This document shows, piece after piece, positions 29,374 to 38,288 of a DNA stretch of 64,000 bases. The stretch comes from Pseudomonas fluorescens. GTDB taxonomy: Bacteria; Pseudomonadota; Gammaproteobacteria; Pseudomonadales; Pseudomonadaceae. Numbering within the stretch: the stretch's first letter is position 1; each line of letters begins with the position of its first letter. The position numbers and the translations under genes were made by a program. The stretch covers positions 1 to 64,000 of the forward strand of contig NZ_KZ477987.1 in the NCBI RefSeq assembly GCF_002837185.1, in the 5' to 3' direction. The notes under the pieces were generated by a model. That model was not told the DNA's origin and searched no databases. It was given only the letters and a program-made list of their open reading frames with translations.

Positions 29374-31449
29374 ATGACAGAGCTGTCGCAGGTGCCGGTG
29401 ACGGCACTCAAGGGTGTCGGTGAAGCCATGGCCGAGAAACTGGCCAAGGTCGGCCTGGAAAATCTTCAGGACGTGCTGTTCCACCTGCCGCTGCGCTACC
29501 AGGATCGCACCCGGGTCGTGCCCATTGGCCATTTGCGTCCCGGCCAGGACGCGGTGATCGAAGGCACTGTCAGTGGCGCCGACGTGGTGATGGGCAAGCG
29601 CCGCAGCCTGGTGGTGCGCCTGCAGGACGGTACCGGTGGCCTGAGCCTGCGCTTCTATCACTTCAGCAATGCGCAGAAAGACGGCCTCAAGCGCGGCACC
29701 CGCGTGCGCTGCTACGGCGAAGCGCGTCCAGGTGCGTCGGGCCTGGAGATCTATCACCCGGAGTACCGCGCCATTACCGGCGACGAACCGCCGCCGGTGG
29801 ACACCACTCTCACGCCTATCTACCCGCTGACCGAAGGCCTCACCCAGCAGCGCCTGCGCCAGTTGTGCATGCAGACCCTGACGATGCTCGGCCCGCAAAG
29901 CCTGCCCGACTGGTTGCCGCTGGAGCTGGCGCGCGACTATCAACTGGCACCGCTGGCCGATGCGATTCGCTACCTGCACCACCCGCCGGCCGACGCCGAT
30001 GTCGACGAGCTCGCCCTCGGCCATCACTGGGCGCAGCACCGCCTGGCCTTCGAAGAACTGCTGACCCATCAACTGTCCCAGCAGCGCTTGCGCGAAAGCA
30101 TGCGCTCGCTGCGCGCTCCGGCGATGCCCAAGGCCACGCGCCTGCCCGCGCAATATCTGGCCAACCTGGGCTTTGCACCGACCGGCGCCCAGCAACGCGT
30201 CGGCAACGAAATTGCCTACGACCTCAGCCAGCAGGAACCGATGCTGCGCCTGATCCAGGGCGATGTGGGCGCAGGCAAGACCGTGGTCGCTGCCCTCGCC
30301 GCCTTGCAGGCCCTGGAAGCCGGGTACCAGGTCGCGCTGATGGCACCGACGGAAATCCTCGCTGAACAGCACTTCATCACCTTCAAACGCTGGCTCGAGC
30401 CGCTGGGGTTGGAAGTCGCGTGGCTGGCCGGCAAGCTCAAGGGCAAGAACCGTGCAGCCGCCCTCGAGCAAATCGCCGCTGGCGCGCCCATGGTGGTGGG
30501 TACCCATGCATTGTTCCAGGACGAAGTGCAGTTCAAGAACCTGGCGCTGGTGATCATCGACGAACAGCACCGCTTCGGCGTGCAACAGCGCCTGGCTCTG
30601 CGCCAGAAAGGCGTGGGCGGGCGCATGAACCCGCACCAGTTGATCATGACCGCCACGCCGATCCCACGCACCCTGGCCATGAGTGCCTACGCCGACCTCG
30701 ACACCTCGATCCTCGACGAACTGCCACCCGGCCGCACGCCGGTCAACACCGTGCTGGTCACCGACACGCGGCGCGTCGAAGTGATCGAGCGGGTGCGCGG
30801 CGCCTGCGCCGAAGGCCGCCAGGCGTACTGGGTGTGTACGCTGATCGAAGAGTCCGAAGAGCTGACCTGCCAGGCCGCCGAAACCACCTATGAAGACCTC
30901 ACCAGCGCCCTGGGCGAACTCAAGGTCGGGCTGATCCATGGCCGTATGAAACCGGCCGAAAAAGCCGCGGTGATGGCCGAGTTCAAGGCCGGCAACCTGC
31001 AATTGCTGGTGGCCACCACCGTGATCGAAGTCGGTGTGGACGTGCCCAACGCCAGCCTGATGATCATTGAAAACCCCGAGCGCCTGGGCCTGGCTCAACT
31101 GCACCAATTGCGCGGCCGCGTCGGTCGGGGCAGCGCCGCCAGCCATTGCGTGCTGCTGTATCACCCGCCGCTGTCGCAGATCGGCCGCCAACGGCTGGGC
31201 ATCATGCGCGAAACCAACGACGGTTTTGTCATTGCCGAAAAAGACCTCGAATTGCGCGGTCCTGGCGAAATGCTCGGCACCCGCCAGACCGGCCTGCTGC
31301 AATTCAAGGTCGCCGACCTGATGCGCGATGCCGACCTGCTGCCCGCCGTGCGCGATGCGGCGCAAGCGCTGCTGGAGCGCTGGCCGGAACATGTCAGCCC
31401 GTTGCTCAACCGCTGGCTGCGGCACGGGCAGCAATACGGCCAGGTCTGA
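29374..31449 (+). CDS. recG: ATP-dependent DNA helicase RecG
   Basis: A 691-residue RecG. An N-terminal wedge/OB domain (about 60-160, with RYQDRTRVVPIG) is followed by helicase domain 1 with Walker A LIQGDVGAGKTVVAALAA and the DEQHRFGV box, TATPIPRTLAM, and domain 2 with ATTVIEVGVDVPNAS and QLRGRVGRG. RecG remodels stalled forks and Holliday junctions. The ATG at 29374 (MTELSQVPV) gives the standard length; the reading frame is open further upstream into oxyR. Confidence 0.95.
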   Translation: MTELSQVPVTALKGVGEAMAEKLAKVGLENLQDVLFHLPLRYQDRTRVVPIGHLRPGQDAVIEGTVSGADVVMGKRRSLVVRLQDGTGGLSLRFYHFSNAQKDGLKRGTRVRCYGEARPGASGLEIYHPEYRAITGDEPPPVDTTLTPIYPLTEGLTQQRLRQLCMQTLTMLGPQSLPDWLPLELARDYQLAPLADAIRYLHHPPADADVDELALGHHWAQHRLAFEELLTHQLSQQRLRESMRSLRAPAMPKATRLPAQYLANLGFAPTGAQQRVGNEIAYDLSQQEPMLRLIQGDVGAGKTVVAALAALQALEAGYQVALMAPTEILAEQHFITFKRWLEPLGLEVAWLAGKLKGKNRAAALEQIAAGAPMVVGTHALFQDEVQFKNLALVIIDEQHRFGVQQRLALRQKGVGGRMNPHQLIMTATPIPRTLAMSAYADLDTSILDELPPGRTPVNTVLVTDTRRVEVIERVRGACAEGRQAYWVCTLIEESEELTCQAAETTYEDLTSALGELKVGLIHGRMKPAEKAAVMAEFKAGNLQLLVATTVIEVGVDVPNASLMIIENPERLGLAQLHQLRGRVGRGSAASHCVLLYHPPLSQIGRQRLGIMRETNDGFVIAEKDLELRGPGEMLGTRQTGLLQFKVADLMRDADLLPAVRDAAQALLERWPEHVSPLLNRWLRHGQQYGQV

Positions 31450-31458
31450 CGCCCCTCC

Positions 31459-31566
31459 CCCCTGTAGGAGCGAGCTTGCTCGCGAAAACCGCCCTGACGA
31501 CGCGGTCATCCAGAATGCCAGCGTTATCGTTAACGATTTTCGCGAGCAAGCTCGCTCCTACAGGGG
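31459..31566. repeat. REPIN, GAGCGAGCTTGCTCGC class
   Basis: Two inverted 30-base copies, at 31459-31488 and 31537-31566, each with core TGTAGGAGCGAGCTTGCTCG or its complement. The 48 bases between them lack coding features. This is the second common P. fluorescens REP class and occurs only once in this window. It lies in the 207-bp gap between recG and the HDOD gene. Confidence 0.88.
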
Positions 31567-31656
31567 CCGCGCACCCGATCACAAACCAAAGTTAGTCAAC
31601 CAACAGGTGTAACAAGCTGGTTATACTTCGGTGACTGTAAGAAATTGGATCAGGCC

Positions 31657-33057
31657 ATGTCAGAAGTTGCCCTCGCTACAGCCCCACTGACCGCCCCGCC
31701 GGTCATTCGGGCGCTGCTCGCAAAGCTCGCCATTCCCTACACGGAAGTCATCGAACAGCCTGGCCTGAACCCTGCGCGAAAGGTCCAGGCGGTACTGCTC
31801 GAAGACGCCGTCGGCGCGCTCATGGTGCTGTTCCCCCAGAGCCAGTTGCTCGACCTCAACCGCCTTACCGAACTCACCGGGCGTCGGCTCACCGCTGTGG
31901 CGCCGGAGCGCGTTGAGCGACTATTGGGCACACATGAACTGAACCTGCTGCCGGGCCTGCCGCCACTCACCAGTTCGCCTTGCCTGTATGAAGGCTGCCT
32001 GCTCAACGAGCCGAGCCTGTTGGTGCATTCGGGCGAAGCCGGGTTGCTGCTGCAAATCGCCAGCGAGCACTTCAAGACCATGCTGACCAAAGCCAGCGCC
32101 GCGCAGTTTGGCGAGCCGCTGAGCAAGATTCGCCCCAACCTCGACCGCCCCAATGATGACCGTGAGGAAATCACCCAGGCGATGCAGGCCTTCACCGCCC
32201 GCCGTATTCAGCAACGCCTGGAAGCGACCATCGAGATCCCGCCGCTGGCCGATACCGCGCAGAAGATCATCAAACTGCGCGTCGACCCCAACGCCACCAT
32301 CGATGACATCACCGGCGTGGTGGAAACCGACCCGGCACTGGCCGCCCAGGTGGTGAGCTGGGCGGCGTCACCCTACTACGCTTCGCCGGGCAAGATCCGC
32401 TCGGTGGAAGACGCCATCGTGCGCGTACTGGGCTTCGATCTGGTGATCAACCTGGCGCTGGGCCTGGCCCTGGGTAAAACCCTGAGCCTGCCCAAGGACC
32501 GTCCGCACCCGTCCACGCCGTACTGGCACCAATCGATCTACACCGCCGCCGTGATTGAAGGCCTGACCCGCGCCATGCCCCGCGCCCAGCGCCCCGAAGC
32601 CGGCTTGACCTACCTCGCCGGCCTGCTGCATAACTTCGGCTACCTGCTGCTGGCCCACGTTTTCCCGCCGCACTTCTCGCTGATCTGCCGCCACCTGGAG
32701 GTCAACCCGCATGTGTGCCACAGCTATGTCGAGCAACACCTGCTCGGTATCAGCCGCGAGCAGATCGGTGCCTGGCTGATGCGCTACTGGGACATGCCGG
32801 ACGAGCTGTCCACCGCTCTGCGCTTCCAACACGACCCCACCTATGACGGGCAGTACGCTGAATACCCGAATCTGGTGTGCCTGGCCGTGCGCCTGTTGCG
32901 CAGCCGAGGCATTGGTTCCGGACCGGATGAGGCGATTCCGGATGCGCTGCTTGAGCGTCTGGGCTTGAGCCGTGAGAAGGCTGAGGAAGTGGTCGGTAAA
33001 GTGCTGGATGCCGAGGTGCTGTTGCGGGAGCTGGCTTCACAGTTCAGCCAGGGATGA
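31657..33057 (+). CDS. YbaK-like/HDOD two-domain signalling protein
   Basis: A 466-residue protein. Residues about 10-150 resemble the YbaK/aminoacyl-tRNA deacylase fold (VIRALLAKLAIPYTEVIEQP, LNRLTELTGRRLTAV). From about 190 on there is an HDOD domain (IEIPPLADTAQKIIKLRVDP, VVETDPALAAQVVSWAAS, TYLAGLLHNFGYLLLAHVFP). HDOD proteins lack full HD catalytic residues and usually act in signalling or surface behaviour. The ATG at 31657 follows CAGG; an upstream in-frame start is possible. The combination is known in Pseudomonas but its role is undefined. Confidence 0.82.
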   Translation: MSEVALATAPLTAPPVIRALLAKLAIPYTEVIEQPGLNPARKVQAVLLEDAVGALMVLFPQSQLLDLNRLTELTGRRLTAVAPERVERLLGTHELNLLPGLPPLTSSPCLYEGCLLNEPSLLVHSGEAGLLLQIASEHFKTMLTKASAAQFGEPLSKIRPNLDRPNDDREEITQAMQAFTARRIQQRLEATIEIPPLADTAQKIIKLRVDPNATIDDITGVVETDPALAAQVVSWAASPYYASPGKIRSVEDAIVRVLGFDLVINLALGLALGKTLSLPKDRPHPSTPYWHQSIYTAAVIEGLTRAMPRAQRPEAGLTYLAGLLHNFGYLLLAHVFPPHFSLICRHLEVNPHVCHSYVEQHLLGISREQIGAWLMRYWDMPDELSTALRFQHDPTYDGQYAEYPNLVCLAVRLLRSRGIGSGPDEAIPDALLERLGLSREKAEEVVGKVLDAEVLLRELASQFSQG

Positions 33058-33076
33058 ATGTGTAGCCTGTCAGGCC

Positions 33077-33160
33077 GCTATCGGGGGCAAGCCCCCTCCC
33101 ACATTTGATCGAGTTCCAGCGTTGGAATGTGGCCGACTGTGGGAGGGAGCTTGCTCCCGC
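33077..33160. repeat. Inverted REP pair
   Basis: A left copy (CTATCGGGGGCAAGCCCCCT, about 33078-33105) and a diverged right copy (CTGTGGGAGGGAGCTTGCTC, 33137-33160) face each other between the convergent HDOD and SCP2-like genes. Confidence 0.75.
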
Positions 33161-33187
33161 TGAATCCAGCTCGGTCTCCCTGAAAGC

Positions 33188-33562
33188 CTACTTCTTTTTC
33201 TTCGGCTTCAAATACTTGGTCAACCCCTGGAACCAGATCACCAGCGCCGGGTTGCCCTTGATCTGGATCGACTTGTCCTGAATCCCCGTCATGAACGCCA
33301 GTTGCTTGTTCTTCGCCTGCATCGTGGCGAAGCCGTAGGCGGCATCCTTGAAGGCGATCGCAAACGCCGGCGCCGGGTGTACGCCCGAGCGGCTGGTGAT
33401 GCGCTGGTCTTTGACGATGAAGTGACGGGCAACCTTGCCGTCGAGGGTCTGCAACTGGAAGGCCAGGTCTTTGTCACCCAGCTGCTGCTGGAAGGCGGGA
33501 TTGGTGCGGCTGGCTTTGCCCATCATCAGGCCCAGCACCCACAGGAGAAGACGAAATTTCAT
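33188..33562 (-). CDS. Small SCP2-like protein
   Basis: A 124-residue protein with an N-terminal hydrophobic segment (KFRLLLWVLGLMMGKA) and a sterol-carrier/SCP2-like domain: LAFQLQTLDGKVARHFIVKD, then the core ITSRSGVHPAPAFAIAFKDA and NPALVIWFQGLTKYL. The domain binds lipids or acyl chains in other proteins; the role here is unknown. The tail is lysine-rich (KPKKKK). I start at MKFRLLLW (33562). It is on the same strand as the T6SS leftward arm and 124 bases beyond tagQ, so read-through is possible. Confidence 0.75.
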   Translation of the reverse strand: MKFRLLLWVLGLMMGKASRTNPAFQQQLGDKDLAFQLQTLDGKVARHFIVKDQRITSRSGVHPAPAFAIAFKDAAYGFATMQAKNKQLAFMTGIQDKSIQIKGNPALVIWFQGLTKYLKPKKKK

Positions 33563-33686
33563 GCACACGGCCTCGGTGTAATTATTGAGTGGCCGCAGCA
33601 GTGTAACGATTTGCAGGCAGAACGCCACCGATCTCGCGCTTTAGCAGGAGATCGGCTGGCGTTTAACGCTTATAGCAACATGTTAC

Positions 33687-34610
33687 TTAAACGTTAGGGC
33701 AAGGCACCGGCGCCCAGTCGGCCAGGTTCGGATCACGGCAGCTGCCCTCAAGCTGAGCCTTGCCGGCGCTGGCGACCTGCTTGCTTTCAGCCTGCTTGGC
33801 CTGCACGGTCTGGATGCTCTTCTCGGTGGTCACCGCTTCTTGTGGCACCACTGGCAGCACTTTCTTTTTCGGCGGCTTGACGACTTTCTTGCCTTTGGCT
33901 GGCGGCGCGACCTGTGTGGTGTCGGCAGTGGCGACGGTGACCACATCATTACGCTGCACCCCCACTTGCTGCAGGTCTTTCTCGTAGGCCTGGGTGTAGT
34001 TGTTCAGGTCTTCGCTGGCTTTGCCGTTGACCGCAACGATCAGGTCGTTGGATTCCTTCAGGCCTGCCACGATTTCCGCCAGGCGCTTGCGGCCTTCGGT
34101 ATCGTTGACGGTCTTGGCCTTGCGGTCTGCCACCAGCTTGGTGAACGCGCTCTGATAGCACTGCTGCGAAGCCTTGGCATAGGCGGTGCTGCGGTCGATG
34201 TCAGAGGCGCTTTTGTTGAAGTCGGTGGAGTAGGAAGCAATGCGCTGGTTGTCATCGGCGATCTGCTTCTGACGCTCGGTGTAGTAGCCCGCCGCGCCGC
34301 CCGCCAGGGCACCGCCGGCTGCGCCGATAGCCGCGTTACGGCCGCGCTTTTCCTTGTCGCCGGTCAGGGCGCCGAGCAATGCACCGCCGGCCGCGCCAAT
34401 AGCGGCGCCGCTCACGACTGACTTGGTCATGTTCGAATCGGTAGCGCGCAGGTGCTGCACCGGCTCGTAGCAGTTCGGGTAGTACTCGACTTTGGTGCTC
34501 GACGCGACCTTGGACGCAGGCGACGTAGCGCAACCGGTCAACACGGTGCTGAAACCAGCCGCGATCAGCAGCAGGTGACGCTTGGAAACCGACTTACGGG
34601 AAAAAAGCAT
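33687..34610 (-). CDS. tagQ: T6SS lipoprotein TagQ
   Basis: A 307-residue lipoprotein (Cys 27 in STVLTGCAT) with glycine-zipper repeats at about residues 70-120 (AAIGAAGGALLGALTG, AAIGAAGGALAGGAAGYYTE), a coiled middle and a Lys/Pro-rich tail. By position, last in the leftward arm after tagR, and by layout it matches TagQ of the HSI-I cluster, the outer-membrane lipoprotein that anchors TagR. TagQRST feed the threonine-phosphorylation pathway that fires the T6SS on contact damage. The start at 34610 places the signal peptide correctly. Confidence 0.85.
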   Translation of the reverse strand: MLFSRKSVSKRHLLLIAAGFSTVLTGCATSPASKVASSTKVEYYPNCYEPVQHLRATDSNMTKSVVSGAAIGAAGGALLGALTGDKEKRGRNAAIGAAGGALAGGAAGYYTERQKQIADDNQRIASYSTDFNKSASDIDRSTAYAKASQQCYQSAFTKLVADRKAKTVNDTEGRKRLAEIVAGLKESNDLIVAVNGKASEDLNNYTQAYEKDLQQVGVQRNDVVTVATADTTQVAPPAKGKKVVKPPKKKVLPVVPQEAVTTEKSIQTVQAKQAESKQVASAGKAQLEGSCRDPNLADWAPVPCPNV

Positions 34611-34694
34611 AGGTGTGATCTCTATTAAGTTTGACTTGCCCAGCACGGCCCACCGCCGTCTGAGTCCCTTCCAAGCTCGCTGGACAGCCAACGA

Positions 34695-36407
34695 TCAAGA
34701 CCGCTGACCGCTCGCTGCGAGCAATTCCTTCAAGATCGTTGCCGGGTCGGCCCGCTGTTGCTTGCGGTAGTTGCCGACATGGCGAACGAACAGTGTTGCG
34801 CGCGTCACCAGGCTCTTGCCGAGCACCGGCTTGCGATCCAACTCTTCCTTGATCCGTTGAAACTGGGCCTGGATCACCGCATCGGTATAGCGCGTACCGG
34901 TGGCCAGGTTATCGATATAAATCGCCACCGCGCCATCCAGCGCGCTGCGCCCGTTGGCAATGGCCATGTCGAATAACTGCGCGCTGGCCGTGTCCTTGTT
35001 ATCCACAGCCTGCTGGCGGCTCTTCTGCAGGTTGGCCAGGCGGATGTTGTAGTTGCTGATGGTCTCGGCCACCAACGCGGCAGACTGGATCAGGTTGCCC
35101 GCCGCTTCTTCGCGTTGCTGGGCGATCAGCGAAACGTTGCGCTTGAGTTCTTCGTTGACCAGCCCCAGTTCGGCTTGCAGCTTGGGATCGACGCTGGCGG
35201 CGATGATGCTGTCCAGGCGCTTGGTCGGGTCCTGAGCGTCGTCGATGGCGTCGGTCAGCGAGGCGAGGCGTCCTTCTTTCTGCCACTGGGCGAACAGTTC
35301 CTTGTAGCGCGAGCGCGGCGCCGACAGCGCGCCAATCGCCACGCGAAAGCCGGTGGTCTCGTTGCTTTGCTCGGTGCCATCGGCGCCAAACAGCGGGTAC
35401 TCGCGGCGCATGCCGGTAAACAATGTGCCTTCGCCCTCCAGGTAATTGCCGCCCTTGACCACGAAGCCGCCATAAGTGCCCTGGCGGCGCCCTGCGTGCA
35501 CCAGCTGGAAGGATTCCTGAACCATTTCCGCAGCGTTGCCGATTACATCGAACATACCGATCGGGTTGGGCAATTTGGTGCCGATGGGCATCAACCGCGC
35601 CGCCTGTCCGGTGCCACCCGCAACTTGATTGAACACCGCGTAATCGCCCAGGGGTCCGTCGTTTTCACTGCCCTCGATGCGGCGTGGAAACAGACGCCCT
35701 TCCAAATCCTGACGACTCACCGCCTGGCCACCGCGCGCGGCGTACTCCCATTCGACTTCGGTGGGCAGGCGCACAAAGCCCAGGCCGCCGTCTTCGGCCG
35801 AGGCACCGCGGCCGCTCACCGGCAGCAACTCGCGGTGGTATTTCATCAGCCAGGCGCTGTACACCGCCGAGAAGCGCTCGGCCTCGAAACGCGACAATTT
35901 CACTTTAGGCAAACGCCCGGCCATACCCTCAGGCGCATCGCAGGCCGGAGCCGGTTCGCCGCTGGCCAGGGACTGCGCCTGGGACATCACTTGGGCGTAC
36001 TGGCGGGCCGTCACTTCGTACTTGCCGATGAAGTACAGCATCGGCTTGAGCGGGGTTTTGGCGTCGGTTTTCGGCATCAGCGGCGCGATGATCTTGTTCC
36101 AGTCTTTCGGCAGATCCTTGAGGGTGAACTGGCCATTGATGAAGTCGCGGCGATAGCCGGAAATAAACGACTGCTGGTAGCCCGCCTCGCCTTCGGCAAA
36201 GGGATAGCCGAGGCTGACCTCGCGGTCGTCCAGGGTGCCCTGGGCCAACACGTAGGCGTAGCGAAACACCATCTGGCCTTCGCACGGCAGCGGCAGGCTC
36301 ACGTCGTCCGGCAACGGCTTGGGGTTGTCGAGCTTGTCGCTTGCTTCATCGGCCCAGGCCAGTGAGGCCAGGCTCAGCGCCACACAGGCGCCCAGTAACT
36401 TAAACAT
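34695..36407 (-). CDS. tagR: T6SS phosphorylation-pathway regulator TagR
   Basis: A 570-residue secreted protein with a Sec signal (MFKLLGACVALSLASLAWA) and an FGE/sulfatase-modifying-factor domain: YFIGKYEVTARQYAQVM, PTEVEWEYAARGG, NPIGMFDVIGNAAEM, FVVKGGNYLEGEGTLFTGMR and TTGFRVAIG. A C-terminal helical region (about 400-570) is added. TagR acts upstream of PpkA in the periplasm and is needed for its activation. The start at 36407 overlaps tagS by 8 bases. Confidence 0.9.
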   Translation of the reverse strand: MFKLLGACVALSLASLAWADEASDKLDNPKPLPDDVSLPLPCEGQMVFRYAYVLAQGTLDDREVSLGYPFAEGEAGYQQSFISGYRRDFINGQFTLKDLPKDWNKIIAPLMPKTDAKTPLKPMLYFIGKYEVTARQYAQVMSQAQSLASGEPAPACDAPEGMAGRLPKVKLSRFEAERFSAVYSAWLMKYHRELLPVSGRGASAEDGGLGFVRLPTEVEWEYAARGGQAVSRQDLEGRLFPRRIEGSENDGPLGDYAVFNQVAGGTGQAARLMPIGTKLPNPIGMFDVIGNAAEMVQESFQLVHAGRRQGTYGGFVVKGGNYLEGEGTLFTGMRREYPLFGADGTEQSNETTGFRVAIGALSAPRSRYKELFAQWQKEGRLASLTDAIDDAQDPTKRLDSIIAASVDPKLQAELGLVNEELKRNVSLIAQQREEAAGNLIQSAALVAETISNYNIRLANLQKSRQQAVDNKDTASAQLFDMAIANGRSALDGAVAIYIDNLATGTRYTDAVIQAQFQRIKEELDRKPVLGKSLVTRATLFVRHVGNYRKQQRADPATILKELLAASGQRS

Positions 36408-37584
36408 CTCTGATTCCTTCGCAAGACTGGATACGCGCCACTCGCCAACCCCCACACGCCGCCGCCACGGCGCTGACGCCGAGCACGGCAGCCAGGGCCA
36501 GGCCGTAGTGACGCGCCAACAGATGGCTGGCGTATTCGCCCGGCACCTGCACGAATAATCGGTTCAAACCCGCTTCGGCCAGCCCATACAGCCCGGCACT
36601 GAGCACCGCGGCAATACTCGCGCTGTACAGCGCCTGCAGCACCACGAACAGCAACAGCGCCGCGGTGGAAAATCCCAGCAGGCGCAACACTGACAACTCC
36701 CGTCGCTTACGCGCCACCGCAGCCAACGCGCCGGCGAAGGTCGCGGCAAATGCACCGGCCAGGGCCAACCCGCAGATGATCCAGAATACGATCGACAGGT
36801 TGCGACTCAACGACTGCACCTGGGCGATGGTCGGTGCCTGGGTCGACACCGGCAGATTCTGCCCGGCGAAATAGAGGCGCAGCGGTTCCACGTCGGTGAG
36901 TCCGCGCGCATACAAGCGAAACGCCGGGTACACCCGCTGCTCGCCCACCGCCACGGCGTCACCCTCCCATCCCAACGCCGGCACTGCGCGGCCATCGCGA
37001 TAATCTTCCACCGCCTCCAGCAACGCCAGATCCGCAAACAGCCCGTCACGCGCGAAAGCCTCCAACGGCAATACCGCCCGCACCTGCAACCGCGCTCGCT
37101 GGGCCTCGACGCGCCCGGCCAGTTGCCGCGCAAAGCGCGTCTCCAGCCAGTCGCCGGGCCGCGCCGCGAGCTTCTCGGCGGCGGTATGGCTGAGCACGAT
37201 CTGGTCCAGACCCTCAGGTATCGGCAAGCCGACCAGCAGCGGGTCGCCCGGCGCGGTCGGCAGCATTTCCAGGACCAAGGCGCCCACCTGCGCGGTCGCC
37301 GCAATCTGCCGCGTACGCGGTATGGCAAACGCCACATCGCTGCGCCGGCCAAGCTGCTCGACGAAAGCGCTGCTGAATCGACCGCCGCCCAACGGAATAA
37401 TTTCACGGGTAGCGGGGTCGGTCTCCAGGCGTTGGGTCAAACTGCCAACCAGTCCAAATTTCAGGCCAAATAACACCAGCAACGGCGCGATGACCGCCAC
37501 CAGTGCCAGCACCGAGCAGGCTGACAGCCACGCATCGTTGCGGTAGTCCTGCCAGGCAAGCGACGCAACCAGGCCGATGCGCAT
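36400..37584 (-). CDS. tagS: T6SS-associated ABC permease TagS
   Basis: A 394-residue FtsX-like permease. An N-terminal span (WLSACSVLALVAVIAPLLVLFGL), a large periplasmic domain and three C-terminal spans (ICGLALAGAFAATFAGALAA, FSTAALLLFVVLQALYSASI and YGLALAAVLGVSAVAAAC) give the MacB/LolC-type topology. With TagT it forms an inner-membrane ABC complex that relays outer signals to PpkA. Its start shares one base with the tagT stop (TGATG), so they are translated together. Confidence 0.9.
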   Translation of the reverse strand: MRIGLVASLAWQDYRNDAWLSACSVLALVAVIAPLLVLFGLKFGLVGSLTQRLETDPATREIIPLGGGRFSSAFVEQLGRRSDVAFAIPRTRQIAATAQVGALVLEMLPTAPGDPLLVGLPIPEGLDQIVLSHTAAEKLAARPGDWLETRFARQLAGRVEAQRARLQVRAVLPLEAFARDGLFADLALLEAVEDYRDGRAVPALGWEGDAVAVGEQRVYPAFRLYARGLTDVEPLRLYFAGQNLPVSTQAPTIAQVQSLSRNLSIVFWIICGLALAGAFAATFAGALAAVARKRRELSVLRLLGFSTAALLLFVVLQALYSASIAAVLSAGLYGLAEAGLNRLFVQVPGEYASHLLARHYGLALAAVLGVSAVAAACGGWRVARIQSCEGIRDV

Positions 37585-38288
37585 CAGCAGGCCTCCCCGA
37601 GCGTGGCCGTGACACCGCCGTCGGCATCGCGTCGGCAACCGATGCGGCGCACCTGCAAGCCGCTGGCGCGGGCCAAGGGTTCATCATGCGTGGCGATCAC
37701 ACAGGCGGCGCGGTGTTCACGGGCCTGGGCCAGCAGTGCCTGCATCACGCGCTCGGCATTGAGCGGGTCGAGGGACGCCGTCGGCTCATCGGCCAACACC
37801 AGTTGCGGTGCATGGGCCAGGGCGCGGGCGCAGCTCACGCGTTGGCGCTGGCCCACCGACAGCGCCGCCGGACGCTTGTCCAGTTGATCGCTGATTTGCA
37901 GCTGCTCGGCCAGGCGCGCCACGCTGCCGTCGTCCTTCAAACCCAGCAACTGCCGGGACAAGGCAATATTGCCGCGCACATCGAGAAATTCGAGCAGCCC
38001 GCCGGTTTGCAGCACATAGCCCAGATGCCGGCTGCGCAATCGGGCCAGGTCGGTCTGCCGGTCCGCGCGCCACAGCCCATCGATGTCGACCTCGTTGAGT
38101 TCGAACTGCCCGATCCGGTCCGGCGCCAGCACCAGTGCGAGCATATCCAGCAAGGTGCTTTTGCCGCAGCCGCTGGGCCCGACAATCGCCAACTGCTCAC
38201 CCGCACGCACGTGCAGCGCCGGAATCACCAGGCTGTAGCGCTGGCTGCCGACGCCCCGGCTTTTGTGCACCGCGTTCAGGCTCAGCAT
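37584..38288 (-). CDS. tagT: T6SS-associated ABC ATPase TagT
   Basis: A 234-residue ABC ATPase: Walker A AIVGPSGCGKSTLLDML, Q-loop VLQTGGLLEFL, signature ALSVGQRQRVSCARAL (Ser-Val-Gly-Gln, a SVGQR variant of LSGGQ), Walker B LVLADEPTASLD and the switch His in IATHDEP. TagT partners TagS. The ATG at 38288 overlaps the ppkA stop; a GTG one codon upstream is also in frame. Confidence 0.92.
   Translation of the reverse strand: MLSLNAVHKSRGVGSQRYSLVIPALHVRAGEQLAIVGPSGCGKSTLLDMLALVLAPDRIGQFELNEVDIDGLWRADRQTDLARLRSRHLGYVLQTGGLLEFLDVRGNIALSRQLLGLKDDGSVARLAEQLQISDQLDKRPAALSVGQRQRVSCARALAHAPQLVLADEPTASLDPLNAERVMQALLAQAREHRAACVIATHDEPLARASGLQVRRIGCRRDADGGVTATLGEAC

Noticed and set aside
29362..31509. 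715-codon open frame antisense to recG
   Set aside because: Shadow caused by codon bias of recG; composition is unlike a protein.
33058..33187. Possible CRISPR-like repeats from the many similar palindromes in the window
   Set aside because: Copies are dispersed REP elements without regular spacers.
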